64,000 bases of DNA. Origin: 40CM-4-69-5 sp036556905. Lineage in GTDB: Bacteria > Methylomirabilota > Methylomirabilia > Rokubacteriales > CSP1-6. Location: contig DATBIM010000092.1 in assembly GCA_036556905.1 (NCBI GenBank), forward strand, positions 1 through 64,000, read 5' to 3'. Below, one piece after another: positions 1 through 8,265 of the stretch (its first letter is position 1; each line of letters opens with the position of its first letter). The position numbers and the translations under genes are program-made. The notes beneath the pieces are model-generated. The model had not been told where the DNA came from, made no database searches, and worked only from the letters and a program-made list of their open reading frames with translations.

Positions 1-92
1 CGCTCGCCATCCACCAGCACATGGCCGTCACCGATCAGCCGGTTGCGGGGGTCGAGGGTCAGCAGCATGGCGTCCCGGATGAGCAGGCGCAC
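1..92 (-). CDS. Amidohydrolase-family protein, N-terminal fragment
   Basis: The first 30 codons of a gene that leaves the window. It starts at a GTG (complement of 90-92), 3 bases after the stop of the upstream permease, so it is the last visible gene of the ABC transporter operon. The peptide begins LLIRDAMLLTLDP and continues NRLIGDGHVLVDG. This is the usual N-terminal beta sandwich of cytosine-deaminase/chlorohydrolase-type amidohydrolases (a strand, then 'GDVLVDGER'-like text). Metal ligands lie beyond the edge, so activity cannot be judged. An operon link to a sugar-type importer suggests hydrolysis of the imported solute; that is inference. Confidence 0.6.
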   Translation of the reverse strand, partial: MRLLIRDAMLLTLDPRNRLIGDGHVLVDGE

Positions 93-95
93 GGC

Positions 96-947
96 TCAGC
101 CCTTCACGGCGCCCGCTGTCAACCCGGCGGCGAAGTGACCGCTGACCGTGGAGTAGATCAGCGCGATGGGGATGGAGCCGAGCACGGCGGCCGCCATGAG
201 CTTGCCCCAGAAGAGGACGTCACCGGTCGCGAGCTGGCCGACCACGCCGACGGGGATCGTCTTGTAGGCCGGGCTCTGCACGAACGTGAGGGCGTAGATG
301 AACTCGTTCCAGGAGAAGGTGAAGGCGAAGATCGCCGCCGACAGGATGCCCGGGGTGGCCAGCGGCAACACGATGCGCCGGAGCGCCCGGCCCCGCGTGC
401 AGCCGTCGATCATCGCGCACTCCTCGAGCTCACGGGGAATGGTCTTGAAGTACCCCATCAGGTACCAGCTGCAGAAGGGCACCAGGAAGGTGGGGTAGGC
501 CACGATGAGGGCGAAAGGCGTGTTGTAGAGCCCCAGCCAGCGGATGACGTAGGCTAGCGGCAGGAACAGCAGCGTGGTGGGCACCAGGTAGGCCACGAAG
601 ATGATGGTACCCAGCGTGGTGGCCCCCCGGAAGCGCAGGCGGGCCAGGCTGTAACCGGCCAGCGTCCCGACGGCCAGCGAGATCAGCGTGGCTGCAGCCG
701 AGACGACCAGGCTGTTGCGCACCCACGTGGCGAAGGGCAGGCGCACGAACAGCTCGCGGTAGTGCTCGAAGGTGACCGTCTTGGCCCACAGCGGCGGCTG
801 GCGCACGTCGTAGAGCTCGGCGTCGGGCTTCACCGAAGTGACCAGCATCCACCAGAAGGGGAAAAGCGTGAAGACCATGAGCAGGCCGAGCGGCACCCAC
901 AGGAGCAGGACACGCTGCAGGCGGCCGGGCCGGCGCGCGCGGGCCAT
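96..947 (-). CDS. Carbohydrate ABC transporter permease (MalG/UgpE type)
   Basis: Inner-membrane permease of 283 residues, the normal length for the MalG-like half of CUT1 importers. About six hydrophobic helices are visible, the first near residues 12-32. The cytoplasmic EAA loop that docks on the ATPase reads EECAMIDGCTRGRALRRIVL, followed by PLATPGI. The ATG lies 3 bases past the stop of the partner permease, so the two are probably translated as a unit. No ATP-binding gene is visible in the window. CUT1 systems often share an unlinked MsmK-type ATPase, or the gene may lie beyond the left edge. Confidence 0.93.
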   Translation of the reverse strand: MARARRPGRLQRVLLLWVPLGLLMVFTLFPFWWMLVTSVKPDAELYDVRQPPLWAKTVTFEHYRELFVRLPFATWVRNSLVVSAAATLISLAVGTLAGYSLARLRFRGATTLGTIIFVAYLVPTTLLFLPLAYVIRWLGLYNTPFALIVAYPTFLVPFCSWYLMGYFKTIPRELEECAMIDGCTRGRALRRIVLPLATPGILSAAIFAFTFSWNEFIYALTFVQSPAYKTIPVGVVGQLATGDVLFWGKLMAAAVLGSIPIALIYSTVSGHFAAGLTAGAVKG

Positions 948-950
948 CGC

Positions 951-1838
951 TCAGGCTTGCACGCGGCGCAGGAAATGCAGCTGCATGAAGATGACCAGCA
1001 CCAGGAGCGGGAACATGAACGACGACACGGCGAGCCCCTCGCCCACCTTGCCGCCGTAGATGGCGGTCTGGTAGGCCAGGGTGGCCAGCAGGTGTGTGCT
1101 ATTGGCCGGGCCCCCGCGCGTGACGATGTAGACGATGGTGAAGTCGCTGAACGTCCAGATGACCGAGAACAGCGTAGCCACGGCGATGATGGGGGCCAGG
1201 CCGGGCAGGGTCACGTGCCAGAACCGGCGGGCCGCCCCGGCGCCATCCACCTCGGCCGCTTCGTACAGCTCCTCGGCAATCGACTGCATCCCGGCGAGGA
1301 ACGACACGGCGAAGAACGAGACCCCCCGCCACACGTTGACCAGGATCACCGCGGCCATGGCCAACAGGGCCTCGGCCAGGAACGGGATGGGCTGCCGGCG
1401 GAGGCCGAGGTCGATGGCCAGGCGGCTGATCACGCCGAAGATATCGTCGTAGATCCACAGCCAGGCCAGGGCGCTCAACGAGGTCGGCACGATCCAGGGC
1501 AGCAGGAACACGCCGCGGGCCAGGTTACGGCCACGGAACGCCTGGTTCAGCACCAGGGCGGCGGCCATGCCCAGGACCAGCTTGGCCACCACCGAGACCA
1601 CGGTGAACACCGCGGTGTTGCGCAGGGTCTGCTGGAAGATCGGCCCCGAGAGGAGATAGACGAAGTTGTCGAGCCCCACGAAGACGCCCGGCGAGCCCGC
1701 CGACCGGCTGGTGAGGCTCCAGTAGAGGGCCAGCAGGAAGGGATAGGCGATGAGCATGCCGAGCAACGCCAGCGCCGGCGTCACCCACAGGTAGCCGAGC
1801 GTCGCGTCCCGGCTGAGGAAGCGCGCCTGCACCCTCAC
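951..1838 (-). CDS. Carbohydrate ABC transporter permease (MalF/UgpA type)
   Basis: Second inner-membrane permease, 295 residues. Its EAA loop reads ELYEAAEVDGAGAARRFWHV followed by TLPGLAP, the standard sequence for sugar-type importers. Hydrophobic spans include the N-terminal helix (LGYLWVTPALALLGMLIAYP) and at least five more. It starts at a GTG directly abutting the TAG of the binding-protein gene (1839-1841). The heterodimer with the 96-947 permease is expected. Order binding protein, MalF-like, MalG-like is the common CUT1 order. The substrate cannot be read from sequence. Confidence 0.93.
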   Translation of the reverse strand: MRVQARFLSRDATLGYLWVTPALALLGMLIAYPFLLALYWSLTSRSAGSPGVFVGLDNFVYLLSGPIFQQTLRNTAVFTVVSVVAKLVLGMAAALVLNQAFRGRNLARGVFLLPWIVPTSLSALAWLWIYDDIFGVISRLAIDLGLRRQPIPFLAEALLAMAAVILVNVWRGVSFFAVSFLAGMQSIAEELYEAAEVDGAGAARRFWHVTLPGLAPIIAVATLFSVIWTFSDFTIVYIVTRGGPANSTHLLATLAYQTAIYGGKVGEGLAVSSFMFPLLVLVIFMQLHFLRRVQA

Positions 1839-3110
1839 CTACCGCTGGCCGTAGATGCGCCTCATCTCGGCGACCGCCTGGTCGATGGCCTGCGGGATCG
1901 CCATGCCCTTCACCACGTTCTGGGCCATGTCCACCAGCACGAACTTGGCGTGCACCTCGGCGGACTCACGGGTCGGCGGACCGGGCCACCCGGGCAGCCG
2001 GCCGTACTGAATCACCTCGCCCACCACGCGCAGCTTCGGGTCGCGGCCCTTCTCGAGCTTCATGATGCCGCCGAGCGGGCTGCCGCCTGCGCCCTCGGTC
2101 TTCTCCAGCCAGCGGGCGAACTGCGGGCCGTCGGTGACGTAGCGCACGAGGTCCTTGGCGAGCGCCTGCTGCTTGGAGTAGCCGAAGACCGCCAGCGACG
2201 TCGGCCAGAACGGGATCGCCCGTCCGGCTGGCCCGCGCGGGATCGGCGCGTGGTTGATGTTGGGGGCGATGGCGGGGGCCTGGCGCTTGGCGGCGAACCA
2301 GATGGTGCCCGCATTGATGGTCATCCCGAGCTGGCCACCCAAGAAGGCCCGGTTGTTGGAGGCGTTGTCCCAGCCCACGACTCCGGGCGGCCACGCCTCG
2401 TCGTAGGCCCGCTTGATGAACTCCAGCGCCTTTACCGTCTCGGGGGACTTCAGCGCAATGGTCTTGCCGTCTTTCTCGACCTCCTTGGCGCCGTGGGCCC
2501 AGAGGATCGAGTAGACGGTGGTGATGCAATCGACTGGGCAATGCCCGAGCGCTTCGCCCCACGGCGTGCCCTTGCCTTTCAGCTTCCGCCCGATCCGGAG
2601 GGCGTCTTCCCAGGTGTCGGGCGCCTTCTCGCCGATGTCCTTCAAGACGTCCTCGCGGTAGGTGAGGACCTGGGGCGTCGCGTACCAGGGCACGGCGCGC
2701 CACTGGCCGCCGACCATCGCGGCGTCCCGGGCGATCTGGGCCAGGGGCCCGTACCTGGACTCGAGCGGCTTGACGATGTCGCCCACGTCGACGAGCTTGG
2801 CGGCGTAGAGATGGGCGTGCAGGCTCGCAACCTGGATGATGTCGGGTCCGGCCCCGGCTTCGGCCGCGGTGGTGAACTTCGGCACCAGGTCGCCCTCGGA
2901 GACGAACTCCACCTCGGCGGACACGCCCTTCTGCTTGGCCCATTCGGCCACGATCTCCTTGAGGAGGTCGTTGGCCGGCGGGATGAACCAGGCGCTGACG
3001 GTGATGCCGAGCCGGGGCCCCTGGCCCGTCGCCGGGCCGGTGAGGCTGATTAGGGACAGCGCGAAGACCGCCAGGATCGCCCACCGTATGCGTGCGCTCC
3101 GCATCAGCAT
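1839..3110 (-). CDS. Extracellular solute-binding protein, sugar ABC type (family 1)
   Basis: A 423-residue periplasmic binding protein and the first gene of the operon. It has a signal peptide (RIRWAILAVFALSLISL, then a GPATGQ-like cleavage region near residue 29). The family 1 fold is recognisable from 'GPDIIQVASLHAHLY', 'VPWYATPQVLTYREDVL', 'TWEDALRIGRKLKGKGTPW' and the aromatic-rich C-terminal lobe (GRLPGWPGPP). It would capture an oligosaccharide, glycerol-phosphate or similar solute and deliver it to the two permeases downstream. The ligand is not identifiable. Upstream 3111-3190 is only an 80-base gap to the thioesterase stop, so the promoter must lie there or inside that gene. Confidence 0.93.
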   Translation of the reverse strand: MLMRSARIRWAILAVFALSLISLTGPATGQGPRLGITVSAWFIPPANDLLKEIVAEWAKQKGVSAEVEFVSEGDLVPKFTTAAEAGAGPDIIQVASLHAHLYAAKLVDVGDIVKPLESRYGPLAQIARDAAMVGGQWRAVPWYATPQVLTYREDVLKDIGEKAPDTWEDALRIGRKLKGKGTPWGEALGHCPVDCITTVYSILWAHGAKEVEKDGKTIALKSPETVKALEFIKRAYDEAWPPGVVGWDNASNNRAFLGGQLGMTINAGTIWFAAKRQAPAIAPNINHAPIPRGPAGRAIPFWPTSLAVFGYSKQQALAKDLVRYVTDGPQFARWLEKTEGAGGSPLGGIMKLEKGRDPKLRVVGEVIQYGRLPGWPGPPTRESAEVHAKFVLVDMAQNVVKGMAIPQAIDQAVAEMRRIYGQR

Positions 3111-3190
3111 CCTCCTAGTGTGCGCGCCGGGCCTTCCCGGCCGGACGGCAGCGGGAGCATACCATGGGGTGCGCCACCGCCACCCGGCGG

Positions 3191-3988
3191 CTACGACACC
3201 GCTCGGGCTTCGACGACGAGGCTCTGCAGCGCCCAGCCGAGCGGACCGTCACGGTCCCAGAGCCGGCTCCGGCTCACGCCGAGACCGCTGCGCTCCGGGA
3301 GCGTCACGGCATCGAGGCACACCCACTCCCCGACCGGCGGTCGGTGCAGGTACACAGTGAGGTCGGCGTTGATGAACGTGTAACGCGCCGGATCGAGGAC
3401 GACCGCCACACCGTTGCCCGAGTCGGCGGCGATCATCACACGCTGCAGCGGGCTCGGCAGTTCGCCGAGCACCAGCGGCACGCGGGCCCGGATCCACACC
3501 ACCGTCGGGTTCTCACCGAAGCCTCCGCGCACGCGCCGCGTGTCCACGGCGGTCTGGTACCCGATGGTTCCGTGGAAGACCGGGAACTGGAACGGCTCTC
3601 CGGACTCGGGGGGCGGCGGTGGGTCGCCGGGCTCCGGCTTCACCGGGGGAAAGTCCACGGCCTGAATCCGTGTGGCGAGCCCGGTGGCGCGGGCCAGCGG
3701 GCGGCCACCCGCCGCGAGCGTTGCCTCCAGGCGCCGAACCGTGCGGCCGGCGCGTAGCGTGGACGTCGTGACCTCGAGATGGCCGATGGGCACGGGGGCG
3801 AAGAGCTCGATGGTCAGGCGGTTGACGATGAAGGCGTCGGCGGCGACGGCGCGCTCGATGGCCCGCGCCAGGAGCGCCGATGGCGGTCCGGCGTGCTGAT
3901 GTTCCCGGCTCCAGGGACCGCGGCCGTGCTCGGTGGCGACGAAGCGGTCGTCGCCGTCGGGGACGAAGAACGCGTCGGGGACCGCCAT
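3191..3988 (-). CDS. Acyl-CoA thioesterase family protein (TesB/4HBT_3 type)
   Basis: A 265-residue protein with the double-hotdog pattern of TesB-like thioesterases. The N-terminal half contains 'GPWSREHQHAGPPSALLARA', where HxGPPSALL is the family's helix motif, and 'RLTIELFAPVPIG'. The C-terminal half ends with 'FINADLTVYLHRPPVGEWVC', matching the second hotdog. It would hydrolyse acyl-CoA in the cytoplasm; the acyl chain is unknown. The start is the ATG at 3988 (MAVPDAFFVPD). An in-frame ATG at 4042 exists but would run past the start of the divergent gene at 4041. Confidence 0.82.
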   Translation of the reverse strand: MAVPDAFFVPDGDDRFVATEHGRGPWSREHQHAGPPSALLARAIERAVAADAFIVNRLTIELFAPVPIGHLEVTTSTLRAGRTVRRLEATLAAGGRPLARATGLATRIQAVDFPPVKPEPGDPPPPPESGEPFQFPVFHGTIGYQTAVDTRRVRGGFGENPTVVWIRARVPLVLGELPSPLQRVMIAADSGNGVAVVLDPARYTFINADLTVYLHRPPVGEWVCLDAVTLPERSGLGVSRSRLWDRDGPLGWALQSLVVEARAVS

Positions 3989-4040
3989 GCCGCCTGCACT
4001 GTCACACGGGTTACAATCGGTGTCCAGCGAGGTGAGCCCC

Positions 4041-4862
4041 ATGGTCAGCGTCCTGATCCTCCTCGTCCTGCTCGGCGCGCCGGCGCTCGCCGGCAGTGGG
4101 GAGCTGCCGATCGTCGATGCCCATATCCACTATAGCCACGACGCCTGGGACGTGCTGCCGCCCCGGGAGGCGGTCGCGCTGCTGCGCAAGGCCGGCGTGA
4201 AGCGGGCGCTGGTATCGAGCTCCAACGACGAGGGAACGCAGAAGCTCCTCGCCGAGGCGCCGGACCTGATCGTCCCCGAGCTGCGACCTTACCGCCTGCG
4301 CGCCGACGTGGGAACCTGGGTGCGGGACGAGGCGATCCTGACGTACGTCGAGGAGCGACTGCGCCGGTACACCTACGTGGCCATCGGCGAGTTCCACCTC
4401 TACGGCGCCGACGCCGAGCTGCCCGTGCCCCGCCGGATCGTCCAGCTCGCGAGGCAGTACGGGCTCATGCTCCACGCCCACTCCGATGCCGACGCCGTCG
4501 AGCGCCTGTTCCGGCAGGATCCCGACGCGCGCATCCTGTGGGCGCATGCGGGCTTCGAGGCCCCCGAGCGCGTGCGCGAGATGCTCCGGAAGCACCGCAA
4601 CCTCTGGGCCGATCTCGCCTTCCGCAGCGACCACGCCCCGGGCGGCCAGGTGGCTCCCGAATGGCGGCAGGCCTTTCTCGAGTTCCCCGACCGCTTCATG
4701 GTGGGTACCGACACCTTCGTCGCCGAGCGCTGGCACTACGTGCCCGAGCACGCGGCCTGGTCGCGCGGGTGGCTCCGCGACCTGCCAGCCGAGGTGGCGG
4801 AGCGGATCGCTTGGAAGAACGGCGAGGCCCTGTTTGGCGGGGCGCGGCCCAAACCGCCCTGA
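4041..4862 (+). CDS. Exported amidohydrolase (metal-dependent TIM-barrel hydrolase)
   Basis: A 273-residue protein with a short signal peptide (MVSVLILLVLLGAPALAGSG). Metal-binding features of the amidohydrolase_2 family are present: VDAHIHYSHD near residue 25 (H28, H30), 'LMLHAHSDADAV', 'ILWAHAGFE' and 'MVGTDTF' for the late aspartate. The typical ACMSD/decarboxylase relatives are cytoplasmic, so export is worth noting. It starts 52 bases from the divergent thioesterase. A TACAAT hexamer at 4012-4017 could be its -10 box, but no convincing -35 is visible. The substrate is unknown. Confidence 0.8.
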   Translation: MVSVLILLVLLGAPALAGSGELPIVDAHIHYSHDAWDVLPPREAVALLRKAGVKRALVSSSNDEGTQKLLAEAPDLIVPELRPYRLRADVGTWVRDEAILTYVEERLRRYTYVAIGEFHLYGADAELPVPRRIVQLARQYGLMLHAHSDADAVERLFRQDPDARILWAHAGFEAPERVREMLRKHRNLWADLAFRSDHAPGGQVAPEWRQAFLEFPDRFMVGTDTFVAERWHYVPEHAAWSRGWLRDLPAEVAERIAWKNGEALFGGARPKPP

Positions 4863-4950
4863 CCAGGGGCTGTCCCACCGCCCTCCGGCTGTCGGGATCC
4901 TGATGCGGGTGCGCCCAGGGCTCGCCGGGCCCATCCTCGATCCCCGCGAG

Positions 4951-5747
4951 ATGGGCGCGAGCTCGGGGCTGGTCGCCGCCCTGATCAGTGAAGACCTGAC
5001 ACTGGTGTGTCTCTACGCGGCGGTGTACGGGCCTCCACCCGGTCGTGGCCGCGGCGCTGATGATGAGCGGGTGCTTGTCAACGTCGGCAAAGCCCTGGCC
5101 GCCTTCGTGGAGACGGTTCGCTCGGGACGCACCGCGTTCGACCAGTTTCGCGACGCGCTGGCCCGCGGTGACCGGATTGCGTCGGCGCGGTATCCGCCGG
5201 CGGCCCGGCGGGGGCCTCAAGTTCTTCGTGGGCCCGGGCAACTGCAGCGTCTGTCACTTCGGCCCGCACTTCACCAACGGCGAGTTCCACGACGTGGGCG
5301 TGCCGTTCCTCGTGGCCCCCGGCCGCGTCGACGCCAGCCGTTACGAGGAGATCAAGCGGCTGCGGGCCGATCGCTTCAACCTGCTGGGGCCTATAGCGAC
5401 GACACCACCGGAACCTCGGCCACCAAGCCTCGGCCACCAAGACCCGGCACGTCGACCTGCAGCCCGCCAACTACGGCCAGTTCAAGACACCCTCACTCCG
5501 CAACGTGGCCCTGACTCCGCCCTACATGCACGATGGGCGCTATGCCACCCTGGGAGAAGTGGTCCGCCACTATTCGACGCTCAACATGGAGCGACTGCAC
5601 ACCCATGGCGAGCAGCTCCTGCGCCCGCTGGGGCTTGCCGAGGTCGAGATCAACGATCTCGTCGCGTGCCTCGAGACGCTGACCGATTCGCGGGCGACGG
5701 CTGGACCCCCAGCGGGCGCGGCCCCGGGGCCGTGCCCGCAGCGCTGA
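4951..5747 (+). pseudogene. Di-heme cytochrome c peroxidase / MauG family, decayed
   Basis: Three consecutive reading frames together spell the C-terminal two thirds of a MauG-type di-heme peroxidase. Frame 1 gives 'DERVLVNVGKALAAFVETV', frame 2 gives the heme-binding stretch GNCSVCHFGPHFTNGEFHD, and frame 3 gives 'FKTPSLRNVALTPPYMHDGR' and 'EINDLVACLETL'. The shifts have visible causes. There is one extra G in a G run near 5205-5211 and one missing C at about 5391. A 14-base tandem duplication, CCTCGGCCACCAAG, occupies 5414-5427 and 5428-5441. The N-terminal domain with the first CxxCH is absent. The homopolymer changes could be assembly errors, but the duplication and the truncation could not easily be. 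Confidence 0.85.
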
Positions 5748-5795
5748 GCTCGAGCGTGGCCAGATTCCGGAACGGTACGCGAGGCCCAGGCGATC

Positions 5796-6044
5796 CTATG
5801 CTGGGGACAGGCCTGCCGAGGGCGAGTGCGGCAACACCGTGAGCGGCGGGGCCGGTTGTCGGACCAACTCCAGAGTGTCCGTGATTTCGAGACTCGGGTT
5901 GGGGAGGGTGTCGGGGTGGTCCCACTTGACCCAAACCCGGCGAGCCTCGCCTCGGCGTTGTAGGGTCACCTGGACGACCGTCCCCTGCGTCTTGAGCAGT
6001 CGATGCCGTCGGATCACGAGATCGCCGGCCTGGAGCTGGGCCAT
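5796..6044 (-). CDS. Hypothetical small protein, 82 residues
   Basis: No family recognised. The start at 6044 is chosen because GGAGGTGTTC precedes the ATG at good spacing. A longer frame back to 6239 lacks such a site and would overlap the neighbouring gene. The peptide begins MAQLQAGDLVIRRHRLLKTQ and contains 'VWVKWDHPDTLPNPSLEITD'. This reads like a small beta-barrel of the kind that starts 'GDLV' (compare YodC/hypervirulence-associated SH3-like proteins); that comparison is inference. It is probably cytoplasmic because no signal or membrane segment is present. It lies between the peroxidase remnant and a Tim44-like gene, with no obvious functional link. Confidence 0.5.
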   Translation of the reverse strand: MAQLQAGDLVIRRHRLLKTQGTVVQVTLQRRGEARRVWVKWDHPDTLPNPSLEITDTLELVRQPAPPLTVLPHSPSAGLSPA

Positions 6045-6231
6045 GAACACCTCCGTCTGAGCGACTTGGCCCCCCAAAAAGGTGGGGAGAGCGCTCGCCT
6101 GGCAGTGAATCCAGCCGTTCTGACCTCGCACTACGGTCGCCTTCGCTGCCATTCGGAGGACGAAGGGCAATGCGAGCATCAAATGATACATCGATTGGTC
6201 ACGCGCAACAACGCGCGTATCGGAGCCCTCG

Positions 6232-7083
6232 TCACGCATCGGCCAGGGGGCGAGTTTGAATGGCCGAGAGCATCCAGAAGTTGAGACCGGCCGGGCGCGT
6301 GAACGTCCAGAATTCTTCGACGTTCTTCGGTATCGCGCTCGAGCCGGTCACGAGGCCGCCGGTCACCTCGTCGACAATGTAATCGACCATTGAGCCGCCG
6401 ATGCACGCCGTCACGTAATCCTGATCACGCTCCTGCCATGCTTCCGTGATCTCGGCGCGAATCTCGACGCGGTCGATGCGGTTTAATAGGCCGGCGTTCC
6501 GTAAGCGATCGCACCGCACGTGCAGCTCGGCATACATCTCGGGCGACAGTCGGTCACGGAAGGAGCCAATGTTCCGAGTCATCCAGGCGCGCTGCATGTC
6601 ACGGAACAGCATGGCCGTGTAGCCGGCGAACCTGACCGGACTAAACTTGGCATCCGTCCGGCGGATGTCGCGGACTCCTCGGTCAAGGCTCGAATCACCG
6701 GGCGGCAAATCCGGTCTGCTCGGTACACCGACAGCTGCCTCCATCGGCGGCGGCGGTGCGGCTGGGCGACGGCGAAGGAACGCCACGAAGAGCACGACTC
6801 CGCCGCCAATGAGCAGCAGATCAAGCTGGTCCCAGGAGGCCCCGAAGAACGAGCAGCCGATCAGGGTACCGACCGCGCCGCCGGCCAGCGTGCCCATCCG
6901 GCCACCAGAGCGAGAGGTTGGGCGTGTCAGCGGCGCAGTCACGGGAGCCGGCGGTGGTTCAGGACGTTCAGGGAGGGGGCGGGCAGGCGCCGAATGCGAG
7001 CGTGAGCCGCGACTGCCGACGGTTCCCGTGTTCGCCCTCGGGCGATCGCCGGCCACCGTCAATATGCCGCCGGTGGGGATCAT
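6232..7083 (-). CDS. Tim44-like domain membrane protein
   Basis: A 283-residue protein. A low-complexity Pro/Arg-rich N-terminus (residues 1-60) is followed by a glycine-rich hydrophobic region (about 63-103, GGAVGTLIGCSFFGASW then DLLLIGGGVVLFVAFLRRR). The C-terminal domain matches bacterial Tim44-like proteins: 'DRLSPEMYAELHVRCDRL', 'VEIRAEITEAWQERDQDYVT' and 'VEEFWTFTRPAG'. CCGGAGGTGTC directly before the ATG supports the 7083 start. Bacterial Tim44-domain proteins are membrane-anchored with unknown roles. It may form an operon with the gene at 5796-6044, and it follows the secreted-domain gene at 7105-7722 by 21 bases. Confidence 0.8.
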   Translation of the reverse strand: MIPTGGILTVAGDRPRANTGTVGSRGSRSHSAPARPLPERPEPPPAPVTAPLTRPTSRSGGRMGTLAGGAVGTLIGCSFFGASWDQLDLLLIGGGVVLFVAFLRRRPAAPPPPMEAAVGVPSRPDLPPGDSSLDRGVRDIRRTDAKFSPVRFAGYTAMLFRDMQRAWMTRNIGSFRDRLSPEMYAELHVRCDRLRNAGLLNRIDRVEIRAEITEAWQERDQDYVTACIGGSMVDYIVDEVTGGLVTGSSAIPKNVEEFWTFTRPAGLNFWMLSAIQTRPLADA

Positions 7084-7104
7084 GACACCTCCGGGCGGCC
7101 ACGC

Positions 7105-7722
7105 TCAGGGTATGAATGCATTGTCGAAGCTCTCAACCTGGATCGGAGGGGACTCCACAGGGCCCCAAGTCGCCGGCCTGCTGGCTTGGCCGATCGACAC
7201 GGTGAAGTTGACCGTCTCCTTGCGGTAGGGCGATAGAATATACGCGAACTCAAGGCGGATCGCCCTCAACCTTTTCAGGGCTTCGGCGGGGAACTCCACG
7301 TCCAGGGAATGGGTCGCATCCTGCCCAGGGTCGAGCCGCTCGTTCCCGCACATGGCAAACCGGACGGTCGGTTCAGTCCGCCCTTCGTCGAGTTGGATGG
7401 GCTGCCCCTGGGCATCGATGTACAGGAGCTTGCCCATGACGAGAAGGACGGTCTGATTGACCGAGGTGTTTTTCAGCTTCAGCGTCCCGGTGAGTTGCGC
7501 CGGGGAGACACCGTGGCCGGAGCCCGATTCGACCCGCTCCGTGACCTTCATATTCGTGACATCGCCAGCGATGATGCCGGTCTTCACTACTATCCATTCG
7601 GGCGTCACCCTGTGCGCTTTGTGCTCGATTACCGCTGGCGTCGCGGCCGGCTGTGACGAGGGGCCGGGGGGTATCCAAGCCACCGCCATAGCCACGACTG
7701 TCAACCCGATCCACTTCGACAT
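7105..7722 (-). CDS. Secreted protein with an undescribed domain, paralogue of the C-terminal half of 10616-11452
   Basis: A 205-residue protein with a signal peptide (MSKWIGLTVVAMAVAWIPPG). The start at 7722 is backed by GGGAG upstream. The mature part is plainly homologous to residues about 120-278 of the protein at 10616-11452. Both have 'VTPxxxxxKxGIxxGxVTNxKVTERVExGSG', 'YIDAQGQPIxL', 'LDPGQ', 'SLDxxFPAEALK' and 'SPYRxETVNFTVxIG'. The pattern suggests a beta-sandwich that makes tertiary contacts outside the membrane; no known family is recognised. This copy adds a C-terminal extension ending FDNAFIP. It shares an intergenic region with an operator-bearing divergent promoter (7844-7872). 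Confidence 0.78.
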   Translation of the reverse strand: MSKWIGLTVVAMAVAWIPPGPSSQPAATPAVIEHKAHRVTPEWIVVKTGIIAGDVTNMKVTERVESGSGHGVSPAQLTGTLKLKNTSVNQTVLLVMGKLLYIDAQGQPIQLDEGRTEPTVRFAMCGNERLDPGQDATHSLDVEFPAEALKRLRAIRLEFAYILSPYRKETVNFTVSIGQASRPATWGPVESPPIQVESFDNAFIP

Positions 7723-7843
7723 CAGCGTCTCCCTCGCCAAGAGATTCTGGCCGGCAATGTTCGCCGGGCGTGATTGTTGGTTGGCTCCGAGCACCCGTGG
7801 CCCTACTCGCCACGGGCCAAGTGTACCATTTAAATAATACAGA

Positions 7844-7872
7844 TAGACTTAATTGATCTTGTGTACTATTGC
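7844..7872 (+). promoter_or_regulatory. Sigma-70-type promoter with GTGTAC operator half-sites (copy A)
   Basis: TAGACT (7844-7849), a 17-base spacer and TATTGC (7867-7872) form a promoter aimed at the gene at 7904. GTGTAC occurs inside the spacer (7861-7866) and again at 7821-7826. The whole unit, about 45 bases through the ATG-containing leader, closely matches the promoter of the GntR gene at 9471-9499. Shared bases include GTGYACTATTG and ATACAGTATGRAGATGGC. This makes 7904 a probable target of that regulator. Confidence 0.6.
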
Positions 7873-7883
7873 GTCAATACAGT

Positions 7884-7907
7884 ATGGAGATGGCCAGCGA
7901 GCGATGA
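7884..7907 (+). CDS. Seven-codon leader peptide overlapping the next start
   Basis: ATG at 7884 begins MEMASER and stops at TGA 7905-7907. That stop overlaps the ATG of the following gene (7904-7906) in an ATGA arrangement. The leader would be almost leaderless, because the mapped-by-eye promoter at 7844-7872 puts transcription start near 7879. It matches the first codons of the GntR protein (MKMAIN...), which suggests it is the remnant of a duplicated 5' end. Translation could couple to the downstream gene. Whether it is translated is inference. Confidence 0.35.
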   Translation: MEMASER

Positions 7908-8245
7908 CGGTCGAGGGATTCGCCAGCTTCCGGGAGTTCATCCGTGTAGCAGTGCGCCAACTCAACGGAGCGCCTAACGATGTGCTCGGGGCGGTTGAGA
8001 ATCACATGCGGGTCCAGCAGGAACTCTTGCTCGCTGCGTGGGACGAGCTCAGGCACCGAGGTGCAGCGGTCACTCAGGTCACCAGGTCTGAGTACGACCG
8101 ATCCTGTCAGCTGGTCAATGAAGTCTTGTCGGCAAAGGGCAAGGACATTGCGCCGATCTGGCGAGATCCACACCCGGTTGCCAAGGCACTCATCGATCTG
8201 ATCGCGCAGGAAGTGGCAGCGCACCACAGGAAGCCGACGCGCTGA
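7904..8245 (+). CDS. Hypothetical protein, 113 residues
   Basis: No family recognised. It starts at ATG 7904 (MTVEGFASFREFIRVAVRQL) immediately downstream of a GntR-type operator promoter and a seven-codon leader. The peptide is mostly helical and soluble ('VLGAVENHMRVQQELLLAAW', 'CQLVNEVLSAKGKDI') with no membrane segment. The gene stops 20 bases before the desaturase and may be transcribed with it. Base composition is less GC-rich than the operons at either end of the window, in line with an accessory gene. Confidence 0.6.
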   Translation: MTVEGFASFREFIRVAVRQLNGAPNDVLGAVENHMRVQQELLLAAWDELRHRGAAVTQVTRSEYDRSCQLVNEVLSAKGKDIAPIWRDPHPVAKALIDLIAQEVAAHHRKPTR

Positions 8246-8265
8246 TTCGCCACGATACTGTGCCG

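Noticed and set aside
762..3053. Long plus-strand frame opposite the ABC operon
   Set aside because: Composed of the Arg/His/Gly/Asp-rich text typical of the reverse of GC-rich genes; the minus-strand genes are conserved families.
5045..5842. Intact cytochrome gene in one frame
   Set aside because: Only the heme segment is in this frame. The conserved text before and after lies in other frames, so the gene is treated as a pseudogene.
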